DNA of 64,000 nt, taken from NCBI RefSeq assembly GCF_052113205.1, contig NZ_JBFRCU010000003.1:103911-167910 (forward strand). Reading direction: 5' to 3'. The stretch comes from Inquilinus sp052113205. Lineage in GTDB: Bacteria > Pseudomonadota > Alphaproteobacteria > DSM-16000 > Inquilinaceae. The notes below the pieces were generated by a model that was not told the DNA's origin, did not search any database, and was given only the letters and a program-made list of their open reading frames with translations. Below, piece by piece: positions 1 through 8,210 of the stretch. A program made the translations under genes and the position numbers. Position 1 is the stretch's first letter. Each line of letters starts with the position of its first letter.

Positions 1-1173
1 CCCGCTGCCGTACTGGATCGCGCCGATCAGGGCCGAGACCGCGCCGGCGCGCATCGGGAAGCTGGCCATGGCGCCGGCGACCGCGTTGGCGCTGATGAAG
101 CCGTTCATGGCGGTAAACAGCCACAGCGCTGCTGCGAGGCCAAAGACCCCGCCCAGATCGGTCGCGGTCACCGCCGCCAAGGTCACGCCGCTCAGCGTTG
201 CGCCGATCGTTCCCATCAGCAACATCCGATCGCTGCCGAGCCGTGCCACCAGCCGCGAGTTGACGAGATTGGCGGTCATCAATCCGATCGTCCCGACCGC
301 GAACACCAGTCCGTAAAGCTGCGGCGAGAGGTGATGATAGTCGATATAGGCGAAGGAAGAGCTGGAGATGCCTGCGAAGACGCCGCTGTAGAAGAAGCCG
401 ATGGCGCCGGCATAGCCGAGCAGCCTGCGGTTGCCGATCAACTGTCCGTAGGCGATGAACGCGCTCGACAGCCGCTCCGTGTTGCGTCTCTCGGGGCGAA
501 GCGTCTCCGGAACGGTGAAAAGGCCGGCGAGCGTGACCAGACCGATCAGGACCAGGGCCCAGAAGATCGCCGGCCACGGAGCCACCCTGAGGATCAGCCC
601 GCCCACGCTCGGGCCCAGAAGCGGTGCGATGGCCATGACGGTCATCAGCGTGGACAGCACCCCGGCGGCCTGATCGCGATCATAGAGATCGCGCACCATG
701 GCACGGCCGAGCGCGACGGCGGCGCAGGCCCCCAACGCCTGAACGACGCGGCAGCCGATGAGCTGCCAGACGTCGGTCGACAGGGCACATCCCGCGGAAC
801 CGGAGACAAAGAACAGCAGGCCGACGGCGATAGGGATGCGTCGGCCAAAGCGATCGCCGATCGGTCCCCAGAACAGCTGCCCGATGCTGAAGCCGATCAG
901 ATAGCCCGATACGGTGAGCTGGAGCGTGTTCTGGCTCGCACCCAGCGCGACGCTCATGGCCGGCATGGCCGGCAGGTACAGGTCGGTCGAGATCGATGCG
1001 AAAGCCAGCAGCGTGCTCAGGATGAGCAGGAACCGGAACTCGATCTTCCCGGACTTCGTTTCCCCCTGCATCCCGCCGCCCCGGACAACAGCGATCGGCG
1101 GCGCATCCACCGAGACGATGGGGCCGGAGCTCGCACCGGTGCCCGCGATACTGCCGTCGACGATCTGCTTCAT
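1..1173 (-). CDS. Bcr/CflA-family MFS drug efflux pump (3' end cut by window edge)
   Basis: Inner-membrane major-facilitator antiporter, probably exporting a drug or metabolite by proton exchange. 391 codons are visible and the C-terminus runs off the window. After a 45-residue polar lead comes TM1 with STDLYLPAMPAM, typical of Bcr/CflA pumps. The MFS loop motif GDRFGRR follows between TM2 and TM3, then repeated hydrophobic spans. ATG at 1173 is chosen because GAGGCGG lies upstream; a second ATG at 1071 would remove most of the polar lead. It starts 15 bp after the aldo/keto reductase stop on the same strand, so the two are probably co-transcribed. Family is clear; substrate is unknown. Confidence 0.9.
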   Translation of the reverse strand, partial: MKQIVDGSIAGTGASSGPIVSVDAPPIAVVRGGGMQGETKSGKIEFRFLLILSTLLAFASISTDLYLPAMPAMSVALGASQNTLQLTVSGYLIGFSIGQLFWGPIGDRFGRRIPIAVGLLFFVSGSAGCALSTDVWQLIGCRVVQALGACAAVALGRAMVRDLYDRDQAAGVLSTLMTVMAIAPLLGPSVGGLILRVAPWPAIFWALVLIGLVTLAGLFTVPETLRPERRNTERLSSAFIAYGQLIGNRRLLGYAGAIGFFYSGVFAGISSSSFAYIDYHHLSPQLYGLVFAVGTIGLMTANLVNSRLVARLGSDRMLLMGTIGATLSGVTLAAVTATDLGGVFGLAAALWLFTAMNGFISANAVAGAMASFPMRAGAVSALIGAIQYGSG

Positions 1174-1188
1174 GATCTGCCTGCCGCC

Positions 1189-2172
1189 TCAGCGGCCGGA
1201 CAGCTTCAGGATGTCCTCGGGATACCGGGCTCCCTGGACCTCGATCCTGGAGGCGGCCTCCTCGATTTCGCGCAGATCGTCGGTCGTCAGCACCACGGAG
1301 ACCGCGCCGAGATTCTCCGTCAGCCGATCCAGCTTCCGGGTGCCCGGGATCGGAACGATCCAGGGTTTTTGGGCCAGCAGCCAGGCGAGCGCGACCTGCG
1401 CCGGCGTCGCGCCCTTGCGGTCGGCGACCGAGCGGAGCAGCTCGACCAGGGCCTGGTTCGCCTGGCGGGCCTCCGGCTCGAACCGCGGGATGCGGCTGCG
1501 CAGATCCGCGCTGTCGAAGGTCGTGGCGTCGTCGATCCTGCCGGTCAGGAACCCTTTGCCCAGCGGGCTGTAGGGCACCAGGCCGATCCCGAGCTCCTCG
1601 AGCACCGGGATCACATCGGCCTCCGGCTCCCGCGTCCATAGCGAGTATTCGCTCTGCAGCGCCGTGACGGGCTGGACGGCATGTGCCCGGCGGATCGACT
1701 GCACGCCGGCTTCGGACAGGCCGAAATGCCTGGCCTTGCCCTGCTGGATCAAATCCTTCACCGCCCCGGCGACGTCCTCCATCGGCACCTCGGGATCGAC
1801 CCGGTGCTGGTACAGCAGGTCGATGCGATCGGTCCGGAGCCGCCGCAGCATGCCTTCGACCGCGGCCTTGATGTGGTTGGGGCGGCTGTTCTGGCCGCCG
1901 AGGCGCCTGCCGGTTTCCAGGTCGATGTCGTGGCCGAACTTGGTGGCGATCACCACCCGGTCCCGGACCGGTGCCAAAGCTTCGCCGACGATCTCCTCAT
2001 TGGTGAACGGACCATAGGATTCGGCGGTGTCGAAGAAGGTGACGCCGCGCTCGACGGCGGCCCGGATCAGGGCGACCAGCGCCTGCCTGTCCGCGATCGG
2101 GCCATAGCCCATGCAGCCCAGCCCCAGCGCCGAGACCTCGAGGCCGGCTTGTCCAAGTCTGCGCGTCTGCAT
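1189..2172 (-). CDS. Aldo/keto reductase
   Basis: NADPH-dependent cytosolic oxidoreductase of the AKR superfamily, 327 aa, a full-length (alpha/beta)8 barrel. The catalytic tetrad is visible: Asp48 in FFDTAESYG, Tyr53, Lys78 in ATKFG and His123 in YQHRVDP. The C-terminal half has the cofactor-binding stretch PIPGTRKLDRL. GGAG lies 6 nt before the ATG. It sits 35 bp after the DUF2255 gene and 15 bp before the MFS pump, in an operon divergent from a LysR regulator. Reductases of this subgroup act on aldehydes and ketones; the real substrate cannot be told from sequence. Confidence 0.92.
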   Translation of the reverse strand: MQTRRLGQAGLEVSALGLGCMGYGPIADRQALVALIRAAVERGVTFFDTAESYGPFTNEEIVGEALAPVRDRVVIATKFGHDIDLETGRRLGGQNSRPNHIKAAVEGMLRRLRTDRIDLLYQHRVDPEVPMEDVAGAVKDLIQQGKARHFGLSEAGVQSIRRAHAVQPVTALQSEYSLWTREPEADVIPVLEELGIGLVPYSPLGKGFLTGRIDDATTFDSADLRSRIPRFEPEARQANQALVELLRSVADRKGATPAQVALAWLLAQKPWIVPIPGTRKLDRLTENLGAVSVVLTTDDLREIEEAASRIEVQGARYPEDILKLSGR

Positions 2173-2207
2173 GTCGTTCTCCGGTGAGTTGAGCCGGGCG
2201 TCGATCG

Positions 2208-2588
2208 TCAGCCTTGCGTTTCGCGCGGCGTGACCCTGACCGTCGCGGAGCGGGCCCGGGCGCCGATCATCGGGCCGAGATATGGGCTGCTGCGGTACTT
2301 CGCCCGGTAGGCGTCGTCGATGCGGTCGTTGATCGGCCCGTCGACGGGCTCGACGATGACCTCTTTCGTGATGCCGGCGGCAATGATCCGTCCGGCCTTC
2401 TGCCGCAGCGCCGCCTTGTACCAGCGGGAGGCCGGCCCGTTATAGGCGCGCACATACAGGTCTTCCCCGACCGCGACGGACCAGATCCAGGTCGGGGTGC
2501 CATAGGTGGTTCCATCCTCGCGGAACGGCGCGATGTGCAGATCGTCGGCCGTCGCGATCCTGTGCAGCTCGTCCTTCGGCCATGTCAT
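2208..2588 (-). CDS. DUF2255 family protein
   Basis: 126-aa cytosolic protein of unknown biochemical role. The layout W-P-K-D-E-L, then a DLHIAPFREDG beta segment, VRAYNGPASRWYKAA and a C-terminal YRAKYRSSPYLGPM stretch matches DUF2255, a small split-barrel-like fold. An in-frame ATG at 2612 exists, but GAGAAGG lies 8 nt before the ATG at 2588, so the shorter start is preferred. It is the first gene of the operon with the aldo/keto reductase and efflux pump, so it probably contributes to the same stress or detoxification response. Confidence 0.75.
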   Translation of the reverse strand: MTWPKDELHRIATADDLHIAPFREDGTTYGTPTWIWSVAVGEDLYVRAYNGPASRWYKAALRQKAGRIIAAGITKEVIVEPVDGPINDRIDDAYRAKYRSSPYLGPMIGARARSATVRVTPRETQG

Positions 2589-2708
2589 CGTCGGACCTTC
2601 TCCAGTCTCCACCGTCGCGACGGTTGCCGCTTCGACCCCAAATCTAAGGCATCGCTCGTCTGCGACTAGGCGCTATAATCCGTAATAACCTATAAGCAAG
2701 GCCACTGA
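2589..2708. promoter_or_regulatory. Divergent promoter region, DUF2255 operon / LysR gene
   Basis: 120-bp spacer between divergent genes. It has an A/T-rich stretch at 2670-2698 containing CTATAA twice as a direct repeat, in otherwise GC-rich DNA. This is where a LysR regulator would normally bind and where both promoters should lie. The exact operator is not defined from sequence alone. Confidence 0.45.
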
Positions 2709-3602
2709 ATGCAGCGCGGCAGCCTGGACGATCTCGTGGCCCTCGTCGCCGTCGCGCGGGAGCGGAGCTTCACCAAGGCGGCGGCGAAGCTGGGCGTCTC
2801 GCAATCGGCGCTGAGCCAGACCATCCGTCAGCTCGAGACCCGGCTCGGCATCCGGCTCCTGACCCGCACCACGCGCAGCGTCGGGCTGACCGAGGCGGGG
2901 GAGCGCCTGTTGCACACCGTGGCCCCGCGGCTGGAGGAGATCGAGGCTGGGCTCGCTGCGGTCAGCGAGCTGCGGGACAAGCCGGCCGGCACCATCCGGA
3001 TCACCGCCGGCGACCATGCGATCCGGTCGATTCTCTGGCCGAAGCTGGAAAAATTCCTGCCCCGATACCCCGACATCAAGGTCGAGCTGGTCATCGATTA
3101 CGGGCTGACCGACATCGTCGCGGAGCGCTACGACGCCGGCGTGCGCTGGGGCGAGCAGGTGGCCCAGGACATGATCGCGGTGCGCATCGGGCCCGATCTC
3201 GGCTTCGCCGTCGTCGGTGCGAAATCCTACTTCGCCAAGCGGCCGCCGCCCCGGACGCCGCAGGACCTGGTCGGGCACAGCTGCATCAATCTGCGCCTGC
3301 CGACCCATGGCGGCCTCTACGCCTGGGAGTTCGAGCGCGATCGCCGCGAGGTGAGGGTGCGGGTGGACGGCCAGCTCGTCTTCAACGGCATCTTCCAAAT
3401 CCTCGACGCCGCGCTGGCCGGCTTCGGCCTGGCCCATGTGCCGGAGGATCTGGCGCGGCCCCACCTCGCCAGGGGCCGCCTGCAGCGCGTGCTCGAGGAT
3501 TGGTGCCCGCCCTGGTCCGGGTACCACCTGTACTACCCGAGCCGCCGCCAACCCTCCGCCGCCTTCGCCCTGCTGGTGGACGCCCTGCGCCATCGCGGCT
3601 GA
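2709..3602 (+). CDS. LysR-family transcriptional regulator
   Basis: 297-aa LTTR. The N-terminal winged helix-turn-helix (residues 1-60) contains FTKAAAKLGVSQSALSQTIR and is followed by the usual RLLTRTTRSVGLTEAG wing. The C-terminal effector-binding domain (about 90-295) begins GTIRITAGDHAIRSI, typical of the group that controls oxidoreductase and efflux genes. It is divergent from the DUF2255-AKR-MFS operon, which is the likely target. Length is normal and nothing is missing. The inducer is unknown. Confidence 0.93.
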   Translation: MQRGSLDDLVALVAVARERSFTKAAAKLGVSQSALSQTIRQLETRLGIRLLTRTTRSVGLTEAGERLLHTVAPRLEEIEAGLAAVSELRDKPAGTIRITAGDHAIRSILWPKLEKFLPRYPDIKVELVIDYGLTDIVAERYDAGVRWGEQVAQDMIAVRIGPDLGFAVVGAKSYFAKRPPPRTPQDLVGHSCINLRLPTHGGLYAWEFERDRREVRVRVDGQLVFNGIFQILDAALAGFGLAHVPEDLARPHLARGRLQRVLEDWCPPWSGYHLYYPSRRQPSAAFALLVDALRHRG

Positions 3603-3605
3603 CGC

Positions 3606-3812
3606 CGAGGGCCGTGGTCGGCTTTCGGCAGCGGGCTGGGCCAGCCGCTCGGCGTCGCCATCGTCGGCAGCCTCATGGTCAGCCAGGTGCTGACGCCGTA
3701 CACCATCCGAGTGCTGTACCTGGCGCTCGATCGCTTCCGCCTGTGGCCGCGCCAGCGCTGGGCGCGCGCTCTCCAGTGTCTCGCCGGCCCGGCGCTGAGC
3801 GCGGTGCAGTAG
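3606..3812 (+). pseudogene. Remnant of RND efflux pump inner-membrane subunit (C-terminal end)
   Basis: One frame reads GPWSAFGSGLGQPLGVAIVG, then SLMVSQVLTPYTIRVLYLAL and DRF, ending at TAG 3810-3812. This is the characteristic last transmembrane helix of MdtB/MdtC-type HAE1 pumps, whose consensus is close to LRxPLGIAIVGGLxVSQxLTLYTTPVxYL. The rest of the roughly 1000-residue protein is absent, and the LysR stop codon lies only 3 bp upstream. It is therefore a fossil left by deletion or rearrangement. Substitutions such as PYTIRV for LYTTPV suggest it is no longer selected. Confidence 0.7.
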
Positions 3813-3931
3813 GGGGCAACGGACCGCATTCGACCCAAAGCCGACCTTGCCGTCTGGCAACGCGGCGAGTGACAGGAAACGCTTGGTCCCGTAGTAACCC
3901 GCACCTGAGCAGGTGCAGACGGAGCCTTCCC

Positions 3932-4801
3932 TTGCAGGTAGCTGAGGTTTCGCGGGCGGTGGCCGCGGCCATGTCGATCGCCTCAGCGCTTGGCCTGACG
4001 GTCAACGACACGGTCGTTCTGCAGAATTCGAACAAGCTCGCCGTGCGCCTGCTGCCTTGTGACGTCCTTGCCCGGGTGGCGCCTCTGGCGCGGCAGGTGG
4101 CGCAGTTCGGAATCGAGCTTGCCCAATGGCTCGCCGAGACCGGGAGCCCGGTGGCTGCGCTCGAGCCTCGCGCGGCGCCGCGCGCCTACGAGCGTGACGG
4201 CTTCGTGGTGACGCTGTGGACCTACTACGCGCCTGTGACGGCTCGCGGGGTGGCGCCGGCCGACTACGCGAAGGCGCTTGCGCGGCTGCATGCCGGCATG
4301 CGCAAGCTCGATGTCGCCACGCCGCACTTCACGGATCGGGTCGCGGAAGCTCAGCAACTCGTGGCGAGCCGCGACCAGACTCCGGCGCTCGCCGACGCGG
4401 ACCGTGAGCTTCTCGGCAGCACGCTAGGGAGCCTGAGACGAACGATCGTCGACCGCAGCGCCGCGGAGCAGCTGCTGCACGGCGAGCCGCACCCCGGCAA
4501 CGTGCTCAGCACGAAGAACGGGCTGCTGTTCATCGATCTCGAGACATGTTGCCGCGGACCGGTCGAATTCGACCTCGCCCATGTGCCCGAAGAGGTCGTC
4601 GAGCACTATCCGGACGCCGATCAAGATCTGCTCGGCGAGTGCCGGGCCCTCGTTCTTGCGATGGTCGCGGCGTGGCGGTGGGATGCAGGCGACCAGTTCC
4701 CGAACGGGCGAGGAGCGGGCCGCGAACTCCTCAGGACCATACGCAGGGGTCCGCCGTGGCCAACGCTCGAAGTCGTGATGCGGCGAGTAGCTGGTCCGTA
4801 G
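3932..4801 (+). CDS. Phosphotransferase of the aminoglycoside phosphotransferase (APH) superfamily
   Basis: 289-aa kinase-fold protein. The C-terminal lobe shows the Brenner motif as LLHGEPHPGNVL (Glu in place of the usual Asp after HG) and the metal-binding segment LLFIDLETCCRGPVEFDL, as in choline or aminoglycoside kinase-like proteins. The N-lobe is weakly conserved. The start is TTG 3932 with GGAG 7 nt upstream; an ATG at 3971 with a poorer ribosome site is the alternative. It stands alone between an RND remnant and the lactonase gene. The substrate could be an antibiotic, a sugar or another small hydroxyl compound. Confidence 0.7.
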   Translation: MQVAEVSRAVAAAMSIASALGLTVNDTVVLQNSNKLAVRLLPCDVLARVAPLARQVAQFGIELAQWLAETGSPVAALEPRAAPRAYERDGFVVTLWTYYAPVTARGVAPADYAKALARLHAGMRKLDVATPHFTDRVAEAQQLVASRDQTPALADADRELLGSTLGSLRRTIVDRSAAEQLLHGEPHPGNVLSTKNGLLFIDLETCCRGPVEFDLAHVPEEVVEHYPDADQDLLGECRALVLAMVAAWRWDAGDQFPNGRGAGRELLRTIRRGPPWPTLEVVMRRVAGP

Positions 4802-4918
4802 GCTAACAGGCATCACCAGTCCTGGGACTCTGGAGTGAAGTCAGCCGCGTTGCCCTTTTGAAGCGTGGCCCCTTCGTCCGCTCGCCTGCTTCCGCGGGCG
4901 CCAGGTCCGGGGCCGGCG

Positions 4919-6055
4919 CTATGGCAAATCGACGATCTCGACCCAGTTCGCGTCGCGGCCCACCGGATACCGGCCCACCGGCGTCAGGCTGCCGCTCGCC
5001 TTGTCGATCCGGTAGACCGACAGCCGGTCCGATTTCTCGCCCGACGCGACGAGCCAGGTGCCGCTCGCATCGATCCGGATGCCGCGCGGCTGGGTCTCGG
5101 TGGCGTAGTTGCCGACATAGGCGAGCTCGCCGGTGGCGGGGTCGACGGAGAGCAGCGCGATCCGGCTGGTCGTCCGCTCGGTGGCGTAGAGGAAGCGGCC
5201 GTCGGGCGTGGCCTGGAGGTCCGCGGCCCAAATCTTCGGCTTGTCGCCGGCCGGGACCCCGGGCGGCGTCCCGGGCACCAGGCCGGCCTCCGTCGGCACG
5301 GTACCGGTGCTGTCGAGCAGGGTCAGCCTTCCCTTGTCCGGGTCGACCGCGAAGCGGAGGACGTTGCCGGACAGCTCGCACAGCACGTAGAGCTGCTTGT
5401 CGTCCGGCGACAGGAGCGGATGGCGCGGGCCGTCGCCGGCCGCCGTCTTCACCACCGGCGGATCGTTCGGCGTCAGCTTGCCGGTCGCGGCGTCGAAGCG
5501 GAACTGGACGATCTGGTCGCTGCCGAGATTGGTCGCATAGACGAAGCGGTTGGTCCGGTCGGCGCGGATCGCATGAGCGTTCTTGCCGGTCGGGATCACC
5601 TGGCCCGCCTCCGCCTTGACCAGCCCATCCGCATCGATCGGGCTGACCGCGACCTTGTCGCCGCCATAGGAGGCGGTGAACAGGAAGCGGCCGGCGGCAT
5701 CGGTCGACACATAGGCCATGCTGTCGGGCAGCGGCGCGCTCGCCTCCTGCCACAGCGCGCCGCTGGCGGGATCGATGGCATAGGTCAGCACGGTGAAGGG
5801 CTCCGACCGCAGCACGGCATAGAGATGCCGCTTGTCCGGGCTGAGCGTCATCGGCATCACCTTCGGCCCGGCCTGGGTCTTGCCGAGCGGCGTCAGCGCG
5901 CCGGTCGCCGGGTCCAGGGCATAGCCGTCGATGTTTCCGTCATCCGCATTGGAGACGTAGACGAAGGACTTCGCGGCCGCCGGCGCCGCGCCGAAGGCCG
6001 TGAGCGATGACGCCATGACGAAGACTCCTGCGAGCAGCTTCAACGCACTGTGCAT
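4919..6055 (-). CDS. Secreted beta-propeller lactonase (6-phosphogluconolactonase YbhE/Pgl-like family)
   Basis: 378-aa seven-bladed propeller protein of the lactonase family (cycloisomerase-2/YbhE type). A signal peptide is clear at residues 1-29 (basic start, hydrophobic core, cleavage near APAAAKS), so it works in the periplasm, unlike cytosolic Pgl. Repeating blade signatures include FVYVSNADDGNIDGYALDP, LSPDKRHLYAVL, FVYATNLGSDQI and FLYATERTTSRIAL, and there is a late RGIRIDASGTWLVASGE. GGGAGG lies just before the ATG at 6055; a longer in-frame start at 6082 would put the ribosome site inside the gene. Likely a sugar-lactone hydrolase, but many members are uncharacterised. Confidence 0.82.
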   Translation of the reverse strand: MHSALKLLAGVFVMASSLTAFGAAPAAAKSFVYVSNADDGNIDGYALDPATGALTPLGKTQAGPKVMPMTLSPDKRHLYAVLRSEPFTVLTYAIDPASGALWQEASAPLPDSMAYVSTDAAGRFLFTASYGGDKVAVSPIDADGLVKAEAGQVIPTGKNAHAIRADRTNRFVYATNLGSDQIVQFRFDAATGKLTPNDPPVVKTAAGDGPRHPLLSPDDKQLYVLCELSGNVLRFAVDPDKGRLTLLDSTGTVPTEAGLVPGTPPGVPAGDKPKIWAADLQATPDGRFLYATERTTSRIALLSVDPATGELAYVGNYATETQPRGIRIDASGTWLVASGEKSDRLSVYRIDKASGSLTPVGRYPVGRDANWVEIVDLP

Positions 6056-6199
6056 GATCCCTCCCTGAGAGGCGACGGGCACCTCGGTGCCTCTATTCCC
6101 CCCTCGGCAGGGTCTATGGCCGCAGCCGCGCCGTCCAAGCCGAAACGGGTATCGATCGATGCCGTCCGCGCATCGATCCGGGCCGGGGTAGGGCCGGGA

Positions 6200-7984
6200 T
6201 CACTCCGGCAGGCCGGCTGTCCGGAACCCGTCGAGAACCATGTTGCGGGACGTAGCGTCCCGCAGCGGCAGGCATTCCCGCAGCGCCGAGACGGTCATTC
6301 CGGGCGCCAGGGGCAGGAACCTGCCGAGCGCCGCCTGCGCCTCCGGCAGCCGGTCGAGCTGGACACAGGCGGGGATCAGGGCCCAGTAGGCCGAGTCCCA
6401 GCCGGGGTTGAGCGCGGCCGACCGTTGGGCGAGCTCCAGGGCCTTGGCCGGGCGGCCGCTGAACAGATGGGCCAGCCCGGCCACCGTCAGGAATATGAAA
6501 TAGCTGGGATCCAGCGGCCCCAGCGCCATGGCCCGCTCGGCCAGCACCAGGCCGGCCTCGGGATCGCCGCCGCAGGTCAGTGCGGTGCCGGCGAGGAAGT
6601 TGACCTGCCCCGAACCCGGGTTCCGCTCGACCGCGCGACGCACGCCGTCGAGGCCAGGGCCATAGTCCCGCCCCGCCATGACGAGGACGAAGCCGGCGAG
6701 GGCCATCGACAAGGGATCGTCGCTGCCGGCTGCAGCGGCCCGGCGGGCCAGCGCGACGGCGGTTCCCAGATCGTCGGCGCCGGCGGCCGGCCACGCCCGC
6801 GACAGCCGCTGCTCCAGGCACCATGCGGCATGGGCCAGCGCCGGGGCGAAGCTCGGCTCGAGCTCGACCGCCCGGGTCAGCAGGCCATAGCCCAGCAGGT
6901 TCTCGTCCGGGCGCATGGCGTACACATGCGGCAGCGCCTGCAGATAGAGATCATAGGCGTCGAGATTCTCGGCCGGCTTGCGGCGCGCGCGCTCGATCTC
7001 CGCCTTCAGCACCGTCGGTTCGATCGCGCCGACGACGCTGGCGGTGATCTTGTCCTGCAGGTCGAACACATCCTGCAGGTCGCCGTCGAACCGCTCCGCC
7101 CACAGATGGGCGCCGGTCGCCGCGTCGACCAGCTGGCCGGTGATGCGCAGCCGGTTGCCGGATTTGCGGACGCCGCCTTCGAGCACGTAGCGCACGCCCA
7201 GCTCGCGCGCCACCTGGCGCACATCGACCGCCCGGCCCTTGTAGATGAAGGTCGAATTGCGCGCGATCACCGCCAGCTGGTTGAAGCGCGACAGGGCGGT
7301 GATGATGTCCTCGACCATGCCGTCGACGAAGTATTCCTGCTCCGGATCGCCCGACATGTTGGTGAAGGGCAGCACCGCGATCGACGGCTTCCCCGACGGC
7401 GCCGCCGCGACGGCGGGCGCGGCCGGCCTGGGTTGCGGCGCGGGATCGGCACCCGCGGCGGCGGCGACCTGCAGCGAGTAGATCCGCATCGGGTCGGTGA
7501 TGTTCTTCAGCTGGGTGCTGCCGAGATCGCTGACCGAAAGGTCGAGCCTGGTCTTGACCTGGCGATAGGCGTCCTCGGACAGGCAGATGGTGCCCGGCGC
7601 CGCGACGCTCTGCAGCCGCGAGGCGATGTTCACCCCGTCGCCCATCAGGTCGCCGTCGCTCTCCTCGACGACGTCGCCGAGATGGATGCCGATCCGGAAC
7701 ACGATCCGCCGGTCCTCCGGCACGCCGGCATTGCGCTCGACCATGGCGCGCTGCACCTCGATCGCGCAGCGCACGGCGTCGACGACGCTGCGGAACTCGA
7801 CCAGCGACCCGTCGCCGGTGCGCTTCACCACGCGGCCCTGATGCACGGCGATGGTCGGGTCGATCAGGTCGCTGCGCAAGGCGCGCAGCCGCGCCAAGGT
7901 GCGGTCTTCGTCCGCGCCGGCGAGCCGGCTGAACCCGACCACGTCGGCGGCCAGGATCGCCGCCAGCTTGCGATGGTCGTTCAT
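6200..7984 (-). CDS. Class III adenylate/guanylate cyclase with TolB-like and TPR domains
   Basis: 594-aa soluble signalling protein. Residues 1-170 are a cyclase homology domain with both metal aspartates (Asp14 in LAADVVGFSRL, Asp58 in KRTGDGSLVEF) and the Asn119/Arg123 pair in GDGVNIASR, so it should be catalytic. Residues 210-330 match the TolB-like N-terminal segment seen in such cyclases (SIAVLPFTNMSGDPEQEYF, then LEGGVRKSGNRLRITGQLVD). The rest, from about 350, is helical and TPR-like. This architecture is frequent in Rhizobiales and Rhodospirillales. It is monocistronic and divergent from the glutamate-receptor-like gene. Confidence 0.9.
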   Translation of the reverse strand: MNDHRKLAAILAADVVGFSRLAGADEDRTLARLRALRSDLIDPTIAVHQGRVVKRTGDGSLVEFRSVVDAVRCAIEVQRAMVERNAGVPEDRRIVFRIGIHLGDVVEESDGDLMGDGVNIASRLQSVAAPGTICLSEDAYRQVKTRLDLSVSDLGSTQLKNITDPMRIYSLQVAAAAGADPAPQPRPAAPAVAAAPSGKPSIAVLPFTNMSGDPEQEYFVDGMVEDIITALSRFNQLAVIARNSTFIYKGRAVDVRQVARELGVRYVLEGGVRKSGNRLRITGQLVDAATGAHLWAERFDGDLQDVFDLQDKITASVVGAIEPTVLKAEIERARRKPAENLDAYDLYLQALPHVYAMRPDENLLGYGLLTRAVELEPSFAPALAHAAWCLEQRLSRAWPAAGADDLGTAVALARRAAAAGSDDPLSMALAGFVLVMAGRDYGPGLDGVRRAVERNPGSGQVNFLAGTALTCGGDPEAGLVLAERAMALGPLDPSYFIFLTVAGLAHLFSGRPAKALELAQRSAALNPGWDSAYWALIPACVQLDRLPEAQAALGRFLPLAPGMTVSALRECLPLRDATSRNMVLDGFRTAGLPE

Positions 7985-8210
7985 GGCCCCGAGGTCATTC
8001 CTCCCTCAGCGGCAGCAAGCCGACGCTGCCATAAATCGTTATGCAGTATACGCCTCAAATTCGATCATTGCGCGTGTCGTCGAGCGCGGGCTCGGGGCGC
8101 TGTCCAGCGCCACCATGTGCCCGCGATCTGGCACCATGACGCGAAGGCATTGGGCCCGGGGCCGGCACCGCCGCCAGGATGCAGCCTCTGCGTCCCCGGG
8201 AGCGAATGCG

